Part shown: positions 1 through 7,939 of the stretch, one piece after another
How positions within the stretch are numbered: the first letter of the stretch is position 1
Layout of the letters: each line of letters starts with the position of its first letter
Assembly (NCBI GenBank): GCA_050012495.1
Contig: JBEKHB010000012.1
Span: 15,840 to 79,839, forward strand
DNA length: 64,000 nt
DNA from: BOG-1155 sp050012495
GTDB lineage: Bacteria; Desulfobacterota; Syntrophorhabdia; Syntrophorhabdales; WCHB1-27
Direction of reading: 5' to 3'
Notes under the pieces: model-generated
The model's database searches: none
What the model was told of the DNA's origin: nothing
Seen by the model: only the letters and a program-made list of their open reading frames with translations
Translations under genes and position numbers: made by a program

Positions 1-1
1 C

Positions 2-238
2 GAGATGACGGGCATCAACGTAGGGAGCCTCGTCGACATCTTTCGCCGCTTGGGGAGGTACTTCCTGCCTGCCATGGAAGCCCTGAAGAATGCCTACCGG
101 GCGGTGCTCCACACCATAAACAAAAGAAGGGCAGAACAATCCCTGGAATCGGTCTTCAAAGGAATCCTCGACAAGATTGCCGAGAACCCTGCCGTTGATG
201 TTACCTCCCTGATACTGCCTGCTCCCGAGCAAGCGTGA
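2..238 (+). CDS. C-terminal end of an unrecognised protein (partial)
   Basis: The reading frame is open from the left edge of the window to a stop at 236-238, so the gene probably begins outside the window. An ATG at 5-7 has no visible ribosome binding site because the upstream bases are missing. The visible 77 residues are mostly helical and amphipathic, with a basic patch (INKRRAEQ) and a proline-rich tail. I do not recognise the family. It precedes the region 1 promoter and is probably the last gene of another transcription unit. Confidence 0.4.
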   Translation, partial: EMTGINVGSLVDIFRRLGRYFLPAMEALKNAYRAVLHTINKRRAEQSLESVFKGILDKIAENPAVDVTSLILPAPEQA

Positions 239-276
239 AGGGAAACTGAGGGGTTACTCCAGTGACAAAATTTCTC

Positions 277-305
277 TTGACAACAAGTCAGGCATTTGTT
301 AAATA
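277..305 (+). promoter_or_regulatory. Sigma70-type promoter of the region 1 operon
   Basis: A perfect -35 (TTGACA, 277-282) is followed after 17 bases by TAAATA (300-305). The segment is laid out like the promoter at 14382-14410. Both have TTGACAA, then nine bases, then CATTTGTTA, which suggests common regulation. Confidence 0.6.
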
Positions 306-329
306 TACTTATTAAGCGCTCGTTAAACA
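293..329. promoter_or_regulatory. Candidate TetR-type operator half-sites
   Basis: CATTTGTTA (293-301) overlaps the -10 element. Downstream, TTAAGCGCTCGTTAA (312-326) reads on the other strand as TTAACGAGCGCTTAA, which partly matches the TTAACGAACGTTT sequence at 27584-27596. The position over and just after the -10 fits repression. The palindrome here is the weakest of the three sites. Confidence 0.4.
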
Positions 330-574
330 GAATCCTACTGTCGGCCGAAGTTAAGGGCGCGGAGATGGGTGAGGTTCAGGTGAACTTTTTAGCCATTGAG
401 GAAGAGGCCGGAAAACAAGTGCAAGCGGCAAAAGTGGTGACCCCCTATGAAAAGGATAGATAGGCCTGAAGGCGTGGCCTGTGGAGCCTTATACTTCGCG
501 TCCGATGACTTGAGCTTCGTTATGGGGCAGACCCGAGTGTCAGCGGAGGGCTTGTCACCGCGTAGAGGAACCGT

Positions 575-1729
575 ATGCGCTTTCTCGAAGGCGTAAAGAT
601 TGTCGATTTTTCCCAGAGATTGCCGGGACCATACTGTTCGAGTATTCTTGCCGATCTCGGCGCCGACGTAATCATGGTGGAGAGGTCGGGAAGCCTGCCG
701 CCGACCCGGTCGGTTTTCCCCGGCCTTTTTGAGCTTATTAACAGAAACAAGAAGAGCATTAGTCTTAACCTGAAGAATGATGAAGGAAGGAAGATTGCCC
801 GGCAGTTGATCAAGGAAAGTGATGTGCTTGTAGAAGAATTCCAGCCGGGAGTGGCTACCAGGTTGGGTATCGGTTATGACCAGGTTAAGGAGATAAATCC
901 TGCCATAATTTACTGCTCGATATCGGGGTTTGGCCAAGATGGACCTTACAGGGACCGCGTAGGGCATGACGTCAACTATCTGAGCCTTTCCGGCATCCTG
1001 TCCATCCCCGGTCAGTTTGATACGCCGCCTTCACGGCCGGGCGTGCCGATGGTTGACCTCACGTCAGGGATGTACGCCGCCATTGCCGTCCTCGCCGCGT
1101 TGATGATGAAGGAGCGGGAGGGAGCCGGCACATACCTCGATGTCTCTATGTTCGATACCATGATCACGTGGATGAGCGTGCGTGCGGGAAACTTCCTGGT
1201 CTATGGAAAAACACCGCAAAATGAGCACCTCTCCCCCCTCAACACTGTTTTTGAAACAAAAGACGGGAAGAACATTTCCTTGGGGCTCGTGGAGGAGCAT
1301 TTCTGGAGAAAGTTTTTGGTGGCCGCCGACGAACAGAAACTTCTCAAGGACGAACGCTTTGCGTCCGCCGCCGGAAGAAAGGAGCACGGCAGCGAGCTTT
1401 TCGAAATCCTTAAAAAAATTGTAGCAAAGCGAACCTCACAGGAGTGGGAAGGGATACTCGATTGGCGAAAGGTCCCTTATGCGAAGGTTTATTCCATTGA
1501 CGAAACAATCAATGACCCCCACCTTCAGGCGCGCAATATTTTTTCAGAAATTGACGTGGAGGGCCTGGGAAGGATAAGGGAAGTTTTGTTCCCTGTACAG
1601 TTCTCCGGCTCACGGCTGGAGATCCGGTTGCCGCCGCCAAAATGGGGTGAACATGTCGACGAAATCCTAAAACGGTTGGGCTATTCGAAAAAGAAAATTG
1701 CGAAACTCAGGGAGGAGGGCGCTATCTAG
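575..1729 (+). CDS. Class III CoA-transferase / alpha-methylacyl-CoA racemase-like protein
   Basis: This 384-residue protein belongs to the CaiB/BaiF family, which either moves CoA between carboxylic acids or epimerises 2-methylacyl-CoA esters. The N-terminal block GVKIVDFSQRLPGPYC and the GFGQDGPY motif are typical. Asp161 (MVDLTSG) aligns with the catalytic Asp of the family. His131 (GHDVNYLSLSG) lies 30 residues earlier, the same spacing as the His126/Asp156 pair of alpha-methylacyl-CoA racemase. A racemase role is therefore as likely as a transferase role and would suit a pathway with a carbon-skeleton mutase. The ATG is preceded by AGAGGAAC. It is the first gene of the region 1 operon. 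Family call is firm, reaction is inferred. Confidence 0.85.
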   Translation: MRFLEGVKIVDFSQRLPGPYCSSILADLGADVIMVERSGSLPPTRSVFPGLFELINRNKKSISLNLKNDEGRKIARQLIKESDVLVEEFQPGVATRLGIGYDQVKEINPAIIYCSISGFGQDGPYRDRVGHDVNYLSLSGILSIPGQFDTPPSRPGVPMVDLTSGMYAAIAVLAALMMKEREGAGTYLDVSMFDTMITWMSVRAGNFLVYGKTPQNEHLSPLNTVFETKDGKNISLGLVEEHFWRKFLVAADEQKLLKDERFASAAGRKEHGSELFEILKKIVAKRTSQEWEGILDWRKVPYAKVYSIDETINDPHLQARNIFSEIDVEGLGRIREVLFPVQFSGSRLEIRLPPPKWGEHVDEILKRLGYSKKKIAKLREEGAI

Positions 1730-1783
1730 AGAGCGGTTTTCTATTCAGCATAAGATAATAAGGTTGATCGGAGGGGAGATAAG

Positions 1784-2674
1784 ATGAAGCTCGAGGATAT
1801 CAACAAAACAGCAGTCATAGGCTCTGGGGCGATGGGGAATCAAATCGCGGAGCTATTTTCCCGCCTCATGGGATACGAAGTCAATATCATCGACGTCAGC
1901 GACGAGCTCGTTCGAAATGGCATCAAAGCGATAGACTATAGAATGGAGAAATTTTTTGTTGCAAAAGGCAAGATGACCCCGGAGCAGAAGTCGACGATAA
2001 TGAGGAGGATCAAGGGATATAGCACGCTGAAAGAGGCCGTGAACGGAGTCGATTTTGTAATCGAGGCTATCCCTGAGGTGATGGGGCCCAAGAAAGAGAT
2101 GTTCAACAAACTCGATCAGCTTTTGCCGGATGCGCTCCTGACGTCCAACACCTCTACCTTGAACATAACGGAAATGGTGAGCGGCACAAAACGGCCGGAC
2201 CGGACCGTTGGCATGCACTTCTTCAACCCCGTAGCTATGATGAAGCTGGTCGAGGTGGTGAAGGGGGCGCACACATCGAATGAAACGGTTGAGGTCGTGG
2301 TGGCCTTGGCCCGCAAGCTAGGCAAGGAGCCGGTCGTTTGTCGTGATACAAGCAACGGGTTCCTCGCAAATCGAGCTTACGAGGCGTTGAGAACAGAAGC
2401 GGTTCGGATGGTCTGGGAGAAAGTGGCTTCCCCGGAGGACGTGGATAAGGCCTTGAAATTCGGCTACAACCTGCCGGCAGGCCCGCTGGAACTTGGCGAT
2501 CAGCTCGGCAGTTGGGGCAGAAGGTACGAGATGGAGCCCGACAGGATCAAAGAGCTGGGAGAGGCCGGCCGGTTGCACCCGTTGATAAAAACGATGGTGC
2601 GGGCCGGATATCCGGGTGGGTCCGGGAAGAAAGGGATTTATGATTTCTGGAAGGAGGTTATGTTCAAGTGGTAA
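1784..2674 (+). CDS. 3-hydroxyacyl-CoA dehydrogenase
   Basis: This 296-residue NAD-dependent enzyme would oxidise an L-3-hydroxyacyl-CoA to the 3-ketoacyl-CoA. The Rossmann glycine motif GSGAMG is at residues 13-18, SNTSTL at 121-126, and the catalytic His145 is in HFFNPV with its partner Glu157. The C-terminal domain has GYNLPAGPLELGDQ in place of the usual GFPMGPFEL form, so the substrate pocket may be non-standard. The length is normal for the single-function enzyme. A GGAGGGGAG ribosome site precedes the ATG. It overlaps the next gene by seven bases, which indicates translational coupling. Confidence 0.92.
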   Translation: MKLEDINKTAVIGSGAMGNQIAELFSRLMGYEVNIIDVSDELVRNGIKAIDYRMEKFFVAKGKMTPEQKSTIMRRIKGYSTLKEAVNGVDFVIEAIPEVMGPKKEMFNKLDQLLPDALLTSNTSTLNITEMVSGTKRPDRTVGMHFFNPVAMMKLVEVVKGAHTSNETVEVVVALARKLGKEPVVCRDTSNGFLANRAYEALRTEAVRMVWEKVASPEDVDKALKFGYNLPAGPLELGDQLGSWGRRYEMEPDRIKELGEAGRLHPLIKTMVRAGYPGGSGKKGIYDFWKEVMFKW

Positions 2675-3471
2675 CAGAGAGCGGCGAGTTTACGGGACTT
2701 ATTTACGAGAAGAAGGAGCACGTGGCCTGGATCACGCTGAATCGCCCTGAGTCGAAGAATGCTCAAGGTCCTTTTGAAAGACAAGAACTGGTGCGGGCCC
2801 TGGAACAGGGGCGTGATGACGACGATGTCTATGTCATGGTGATAACGGGGGCGGGAAAGGCTTTCAGCGCCGGCGGGGACATTGCCAATTTCCCTCGAAA
2901 CCCCGTTGAGTTTATGGAAAAAATTGGCATGCAGGTGAAGGGCAAGAGACGACCGATCGAAATGACCAGAGAAATCCCCAAGCCGATCATTGCTATGGTC
3001 AACGGGCCCGCCCTGGGTGGCGGCTGCGAGTTGGCGATGGCATGTGACATTATTATCGCTTCTGAAAATGCCAGGTTTGGACAGCCGGAGATCCTCCTAT
3101 CTCTGATCCCCGGCGGCGGCGGCACACAGATGCTGCCCCGTCTGGTGGGTGAAAAGAAGGCGAAGGAACTGGTCTTCACCGGTGAAACGATCAACGCTGA
3201 GGAGGCATTGAGAATTGGCCTCGTCAACAAGGTGGTTCCAAAGGAAACGCTTCGGGAGGCGGTCGGGGAGTTCGCGGCCAACCTTTGCCGGAGAAGTCCG
3301 ATCATACTGAAGCTGGCCAAGCTGGCCGTCAACAAGGCATTGGAAACGCCTTTGTCAGTCGGCCTCGCGTACGAGGTTGACCTCTGCGCGCTCTGTTTCG
3401 GGACGGAAGATCTGTACGAAGGAGCGAAGGCTTTCAAGGAGAAGAGAACCCCCAACTATAAAGGTAAATAG
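2668..3471 (+). CDS. Enoyl-CoA hydratase (crotonase) with both catalytic glutamates
   Basis: This 267-residue crotonase would add water to a 2-enoyl-CoA. Start is GTG at 2668, ten bases after AAGGAGG and overlapping the stop of the dehydrogenase gene. The oxyanion-hole segment is GAGKAFSAGGD. Glu121 (GGGCELAMACD) and Glu141 (FGQPEI) correspond to the two catalytic glutamates of rat mitochondrial hydratase, so true hydratase activity is expected. With the preceding dehydrogenase and the downstream thiolase it completes a beta-oxidation style sequence. The substrate is unknown. Confidence 0.92.
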   Translation: MVTESGEFTGLIYEKKEHVAWITLNRPESKNAQGPFERQELVRALEQGRDDDDVYVMVITGAGKAFSAGGDIANFPRNPVEFMEKIGMQVKGKRRPIEMTREIPKPIIAMVNGPALGGGCELAMACDIIIASENARFGQPEILLSLIPGGGGTQMLPRLVGEKKAKELVFTGETINAEEALRIGLVNKVVPKETLREAVGEFAANLCRRSPIILKLAKLAVNKALETPLSVGLAYEVDLCALCFGTEDLYEGAKAFKEKRTPNYKGK

Positions 3472-3482
3472 GGAGGAGTGGG

Positions 3483-4907
3483 ATGAATGCGGGAATTGTA
3501 GCCTATGGGGCCTATGTTCCAATATATCGGCTGAGCCGGGTGGAAATCGCCAAGGTTTGGGGAACCAGGATGGCGAAGGGCGAAAAGGCGGTGGCGAATT
3601 GCGACGAGGACTGTATTACGATGGCCGTGGAAGCGGGGATGGACGCGCTGAAGGGCGTCGATCCTTCTACGGTCGATGCCCTCTACTTCGCCTCGACGAC
3701 TGCGCCCTATCGCGAAAAAAAATCGGCCGGCGTAATCGCTGCTGCCCTCGATCTAAGGCGGAACATCGTGACGGCTGACTTCGGTAATTCACTCGGCGCG
3801 GGCGCGAATGCGGTCAACGCCGCGCTGGACGCCGTGAATGCCGGGTCAGCCAGGAAGGCCTTGGTGGTGGCTGCCGACTGCAGAATACCGGCACCAAGCT
3901 CGGCGTTTGAGCTGGCACTGGGGGACGGTGCCGCAGCCCTGCTGATCGGTGCGGAAGAAGTGGCCGCGACGATCGTAGGCGGGTATAACCTGTCGAGCGA
4001 TTTCATCGACATCTGGCGAAAGGAGAGGGGTGACACGTACCTCCACTCGTGGGAGGATCGCTACACCATTGAAAAAGGGTACACCCCACACCTGGCTGAG
4101 GCCATCAAAGAGCTATTCAAAAAAACGCAGGTGAAGCCGACCGAGATTGCAAAAGCCGCCTTCTATGGGCCTGATTCGAGAAGCCACGCCGGCTTGGGAC
4201 GGATGATCGGCTTAACTCCCGAGCAGGTACAGGACGGGATGTTTGAGGTTATGGGTAACACCGGCGTCCCCTTCTTCATAATGCTCCTGGTGGCGGCCCT
4301 TGAAAAGGCGAAAGTGGATGAGCAGATCCTCGCAGCGAGTTACGGCGACGGCGCGGACGCCTGGCTTTTCAAGGTTACGGACAAAATAGAAGGCTTGAAG
4401 GGAAGACGCGGTATCGCGAAACATCTCGCCTCGAAGATGATGCTCGCGAACTACGGGACCTATCTGAAGTTCCGGAACTTGATGGAATGGGAGCGGACAC
4501 CGCTGCCCCCTGCCGAATCCTCTGCGAATGTCTTTTACCGCGAAGGAAAGGCTCTTACACGCGGATACGGCGGAAAGTGCAGGGCGTGCGGCCATGTCCA
4601 GTTTCCGCCGCAGCGCCTTTGCATGTGGTGCCAGTCGAAAGACCAGTTCGATGACGTGAAGATCATTGACAAGATCGGGAAGGTATTTACGTACAGCCTG
4701 GATGAACGGGCAGTCTTTGCCCTTGACCTGCCCAACGTCATAGTTATCGCCGACCTCGAAGGCGGTGGACGGATCTATGGACAACTGACCGATAGGGACC
4801 CAAAAGCTGTCAGCGTTGGGATGGATGTAGAAATGACTTTCAGAAAATACCACGAGGGTTCGGGCTTTCATAATTATTCTTGGAAGGTTCGCCCGGTGAG
4901 ATGCTAG
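3483..4907 (+). CDS. HMG-CoA-synthase-like protein fused to a DUF35 zinc/OB domain
   Basis: This 474-residue protein has a thiolase-superfamily, HMG-CoA-synthase-like N-terminal part (about 1-340) and a C-terminal DUF35 part. The DUF35 part has a zinc ribbon (Cys366, Cys369, Cys380, Cys383) followed by an OB fold. Archaeal thiolase, HMG-CoA synthase and DUF35 proteins form one complex, and the anaerobic toluene pathway thiolase BbsAB also pairs a thiolase with a zinc-finger/OB subunit. Here two of the parts are fused and the thiolase gene follows nine bases later. The position of the catalytic cysteine (after TADF, residues 97-100) appears to be Leu104, so ordinary condensation chemistry is doubtful. 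It may be a scaffold or have a new activity. Confidence 0.8.
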   Translation: MNAGIVAYGAYVPIYRLSRVEIAKVWGTRMAKGEKAVANCDEDCITMAVEAGMDALKGVDPSTVDALYFASTTAPYREKKSAGVIAAALDLRRNIVTADFGNSLGAGANAVNAALDAVNAGSARKALVVAADCRIPAPSSAFELALGDGAAALLIGAEEVAATIVGGYNLSSDFIDIWRKERGDTYLHSWEDRYTIEKGYTPHLAEAIKELFKKTQVKPTEIAKAAFYGPDSRSHAGLGRMIGLTPEQVQDGMFEVMGNTGVPFFIMLLVAALEKAKVDEQILAASYGDGADAWLFKVTDKIEGLKGRRGIAKHLASKMMLANYGTYLKFRNLMEWERTPLPPAESSANVFYREGKALTRGYGGKCRACGHVQFPPQRLCMWCQSKDQFDDVKIIDKIGKVFTYSLDERAVFALDLPNVIVIADLEGGGRIYGQLTDRDPKAVSVGMDVEMTFRKYHEGSGFHNYSWKVRPVRC

Positions 4908-4916
4908 GGAGGAAAT

Positions 4917-6206
4917 ATGGCGGAGAGCTTAAAAGACAAAGTGGCCATCATTGGGATGGGTTGTACTGAATTCGGTGAGCTCTGGGATAAAGACGTTGAT
5001 GACCTGATCGTTGATGCGGTATCGGAAGCTCTGCAAGACGCACAGGTTGAGCTTAAGGATATTGAGGCCGTGTGGGCTGGAACGGCGCAGAGCGGGGTTA
5101 ATGGCTGCTCCGTCTCCGCTCCGCTTCAGTTGCAGTATGTGCCTGTAACAAGGGTCGAAAATGCCTGTGGCACCGGGATCGAGATTGTCCGAAATGCGGC
5201 CCACGGGCTGGCTGCTAAGGTCTATGACCTGGTGCTCGCGGTCGGCTTCGAAAAGCTGAAGGACCTTGGCTATCCTGGTCTTCATCCGGCTAAGTTGTCC
5301 GACAAGTTCCACCCGATCTATCCGGCCGGAGGGACGGGACCCGGCCGTTATGCGCTCGCAGCTACCAGGTATTTCCGCCGTTACGGGCTTTCGGCAGAGG
5401 AGGGAAAGAGGACCATTGGCAAGATATCCGTCAAAAGCCACTATGCGGGCGCACGAAATCCCAAGGCCCACCTGAAGCGGGAGCTTACCCTAGATGATGT
5501 GCTGAAAGCCCCGATGATCGCCTGGCCGCTTGGCCTGCAGGACTGCTGCGGGGTAACGGATGGCGCCTCCGCTGTCATCCTCTGCCGGACGGAGGACGTG
5601 AAAAAGTATGCCCCCCACCATGTGGACGACTATGTCACGATCAAGGGTATAGGGGTCGCAGCCGGGCCCGGTTGGGGAAAAAACAAGGAAGACTACGACT
5701 TCACACACTGGGCGGAGACGGAGTATGCGTCGAAGCAGGCATACAGGATGGCAGGGATCACGAATCCTCGCAAGGAGCTTGACGTTGCGGAGATTCATGA
5801 TTGCTTCTCCATCGCCGAATTGATCGCAATGGAGAGTTTGGGCTTTTGCCCAAAAGGACGCGCAAAACAGGAGATCATCGACAACGGCTCTTTCATCGCT
5901 CCGCAGTTTAGAGAGGCCGTGATGCGGAAGTGGGGTGCATCCGAAGAAGAGATCAGGAACATGCCTGCCCCGGAAGATATTCTCGTCGTCAACCACAGCG
6001 GCGGCCTCAAATCGTTCGGGCACCCGGTCGGCGGGAGCGGCGGCCGGGAAGTTTACGAGATATACAAGCAGATTCAGGGCAGGGCCCAAGAGCCGTCACG
6101 GCAACTCAAGAACGTCCGCTTAGGCTTGACCCACAATCAGGGAGGACACCCCGGAAGATTTGCGTGTGCCATGGCTATCGTCGGCGTTCCACCGGAGAGA
6201 CTGTGA
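4917..6206 (+). CDS. SCP2/SCPx-type thiolase
   Basis: This 429-residue thiolase would cleave a 3-ketoacyl-CoA with free CoA, or run the reverse condensation. The nucleophile Cys84 lies in VENACGTG. EIHDCFS, GGLKSFGHPVGGSG and the terminal THNQGGH block carry the other active-site residues of the sterol-carrier-type subfamily. Thiolases of this branch usually work with a DUF35 partner, which here is fused to the preceding gene, so a complex is likely. A GGAGG ribosome site precedes the ATG. Its substrate is probably branched or ring-bearing rather than a straight-chain fatty acid. That last point is inference from subfamily and context. Confidence 0.9.
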   Translation: MAESLKDKVAIIGMGCTEFGELWDKDVDDLIVDAVSEALQDAQVELKDIEAVWAGTAQSGVNGCSVSAPLQLQYVPVTRVENACGTGIEIVRNAAHGLAAKVYDLVLAVGFEKLKDLGYPGLHPAKLSDKFHPIYPAGGTGPGRYALAATRYFRRYGLSAEEGKRTIGKISVKSHYAGARNPKAHLKRELTLDDVLKAPMIAWPLGLQDCCGVTDGASAVILCRTEDVKKYAPHHVDDYVTIKGIGVAAGPGWGKNKEDYDFTHWAETEYASKQAYRMAGITNPRKELDVAEIHDCFSIAELIAMESLGFCPKGRAKQEIIDNGSFIAPQFREAVMRKWGASEEEIRNMPAPEDILVVNHSGGLKSFGHPVGGSGGREVYEIYKQIQGRAQEPSRQLKNVRLGLTHNQGGHPGRFACAMAIVGVPPERL

Positions 6207-6207
6207 G

Positions 6208-6999
6208 ATGATCATGGGGGCGTACAAAAATATCCTCCTCGAAAAGAAAGAAGACCTGGCGGTTCTGGTGTTGAATAACCCGGGAAGCCGAAACCCTTTG
6301 ACGGAGAAAACAAAGGAGGAGATGATCGAGGCGTTGGCAGAAGTCGACCAAGCCGACGAGATGAGAGCCCTGATCATTACCGGACGGGGAACCGCCTTTT
6401 GTGCAGGTGGGGATGTCAAAAAGATAGGTCAAGTGCTCACCCCACAGGAAACCGATAAGATGATGAGAAAGTCGCAACAGCTTCTCTGGAAGCTGCTCGA
6501 CCTCGAGAAACCCGTCGTGGCCGCAGTGAACGGGGATGCCTTCGGGATGGGCTGCAATCTGGTACTGGCGGCAGATTTCTCGATCGCCTCTGAGAAAGCT
6601 CGATTCTCCCAGGCCTTTGTGAAACTTGGTCTTGTTCCGGATTTTGGCGCGCTTTACTTCCTGCCGCGTCTGGTTGGCTTATGGAAGACAAAGGAACTCG
6701 TTTACCTGGGCGGCGCAGTTGGCGCCCAGGAGGCGAGAGAGATGGGGCTTATCTACAGAGTTGTCGCGGACGCTGACCTGGACGATGAGGCTATGGCTCT
6801 GGCTGGCCGGCTGGCGCAGATGCCCACCAAGGCCGTCGGGCGGGCCAAGACGTTGCTTGGTCGGACCTATGGGATGACGCTGGCGGAGCTATTGGAGGAA
6901 GAAATAAAGGCTCAGACATTCTTATCCCACACGGAGGACCATCGCGAGGGGCTACGAGCCTTTTTAGAAAAGAGGCAACCAAAGTTCCAGGGAAAATAG
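6208..6999 (+). CDS. Crotonase-family enzyme, PaaG-like isomerase type
   Basis: From the ATG at 6208, one base after the thiolase stop, this encodes 263 residues. An ATG at 6214 is an alternative start. The fold signatures GRGTAFCAGGD and NGDAFGMGCN are clear. The two hydratase glutamates are replaced by Asn117 and Phe137, while Asp145 is present in GLVPDFG. That is the pattern of PaaG-type isomerases, which use an aspartate to move a double bond or open an epoxide/oxepin ring. It therefore complements, and does not duplicate, the hydratase at 2668. Isomerase function is inferred from these residues; the substrate is unknown. Confidence 0.85.
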   Translation: MIMGAYKNILLEKKEDLAVLVLNNPGSRNPLTEKTKEEMIEALAEVDQADEMRALIITGRGTAFCAGGDVKKIGQVLTPQETDKMMRKSQQLLWKLLDLEKPVVAAVNGDAFGMGCNLVLAADFSIASEKARFSQAFVKLGLVPDFGALYFLPRLVGLWKTKELVYLGGAVGAQEAREMGLIYRVVADADLDDEAMALAGRLAQMPTKAVGRAKTLLGRTYGMTLAELLEEEIKAQTFLSHTEDHREGLRAFLEKRQPKFQGK

Positions 7000-7021
7000 G
7001 TGAGAGAATGGAGGGGCCACA

Positions 7022-7870
7022 ATGAGTAAGGAAATCATGGCCATCGACGTATTGAATTATCCGTACACCCCCGAAAGTACAAAGAAGTTCTGGTCAAGTC
7101 CTGAGATGCAGGAGATGGCTCACAGGGTACTTGGCGGCCATACGCCTAAGGGTGTCCCGGCGGAACAGTTTATTGCAGACATGGATGCTGCAGGGTTCGA
7201 GAAAGTCTTCGTCGCCGCCTTGAAGATGGGGTCGTACAAAGGCAAATGGCTGGCTAACGATTTCACGAATGAAGAAGTCCACGATATGATCAAGAAGTAT
7301 CCCGATAGACTGATAGGAATGGCGGGCTACGACCCGATGAACGTCATGGAAAGTGTGCGCGGTATAAAAAAGGCCGTCAAAGAATACGGGTTCAAGGGGG
7401 TTTATGCCCATACCCTCGGCTGGGACATCGCGGCGGATGACCGTAGAATGTATCCTTGCTACACCACATGTGTAGAATTGGGCATTCCTTTTTCCATGCA
7501 GATAGGCCATTCCTTGGAGTTGATGCCGAGCGAGGGAGGTAGGCCGATCCATATCGATAAAGTAGCCCTCGATTTCCCCGAGCTGGTCTTTATCGCGTCC
7601 CACACAGGCTGGCCGTGGGTCGAGGAATGCATCGCGATGGCTTCGAAACACTCCAACGTCTATATCGATATCGCCGCGCATCTGCCGAGATATCTGGAGC
7701 CTCCGCTGGTCCAGTTCATGGACACGCGAGGTCAAGACAAGGTCCTGTTCGGCACTAATTCCTTCGGGCTTAAACGGTGTAAACAGCAGTTACTCGAGAT
7801 GGCGCTAAAAGAGGAGACAAAGCGAAAAGTGCTGAGGGATAACGCGGTGAGAATTTTCAGGTTGGCCTGA
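7022..7870 (+). CDS. Amidohydrolase-2 fold protein with missing metal ligands
   Basis: This 282-residue protein resembles the amidohydrolase-2 family, which includes metal-dependent decarboxylases and C-C hydrolases. GYDPMNVMESVRGIKKAV, the QIGHS strand and SHTGWPW match the barrel. The canonical first-strand D-x-H-x-H is here Asp9 followed by Leu11 and Tyr13, and the late FGTD motif reads FGTN. A normal metal site is therefore unlikely, and it may work without metal or as a binding protein. AGGG lies seven bases before the ATG. It sits between the isomerase and the mutase genes of the operon. Confidence 0.75.
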   Translation: MSKEIMAIDVLNYPYTPESTKKFWSSPEMQEMAHRVLGGHTPKGVPAEQFIADMDAAGFEKVFVAALKMGSYKGKWLANDFTNEEVHDMIKKYPDRLIGMAGYDPMNVMESVRGIKKAVKEYGFKGVYAHTLGWDIAADDRRMYPCYTTCVELGIPFSMQIGHSLELMPSEGGRPIHIDKVALDFPELVFIASHTGWPWVEECIAMASKHSNVYIDIAAHLPRYLEPPLVQFMDTRGQDKVLFGTNSFGLKRCKQQLLEMALKEETKRKVLRDNAVRIFRLA

Positions 7871-7939
7871 GCTCGGGAGAGGAACGCAGAAACAATGAAA
7901 TGAGGACTGACCGGAGAAAATCTAGGATAGAGGCGTAAC

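Larger units (their letters stand above)
239..574 (+). other. Promoter and long leader of the region 1 operon
   Basis: No gene is supported in this 336-base stretch. It holds the promoter at 277-305, operator-like sequences at 293-329 and a leader of about 260 bases before the first gene. Open frames on the minus strand here lie mostly antisense to the next gene and look like shadows. Confidence 0.6.
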
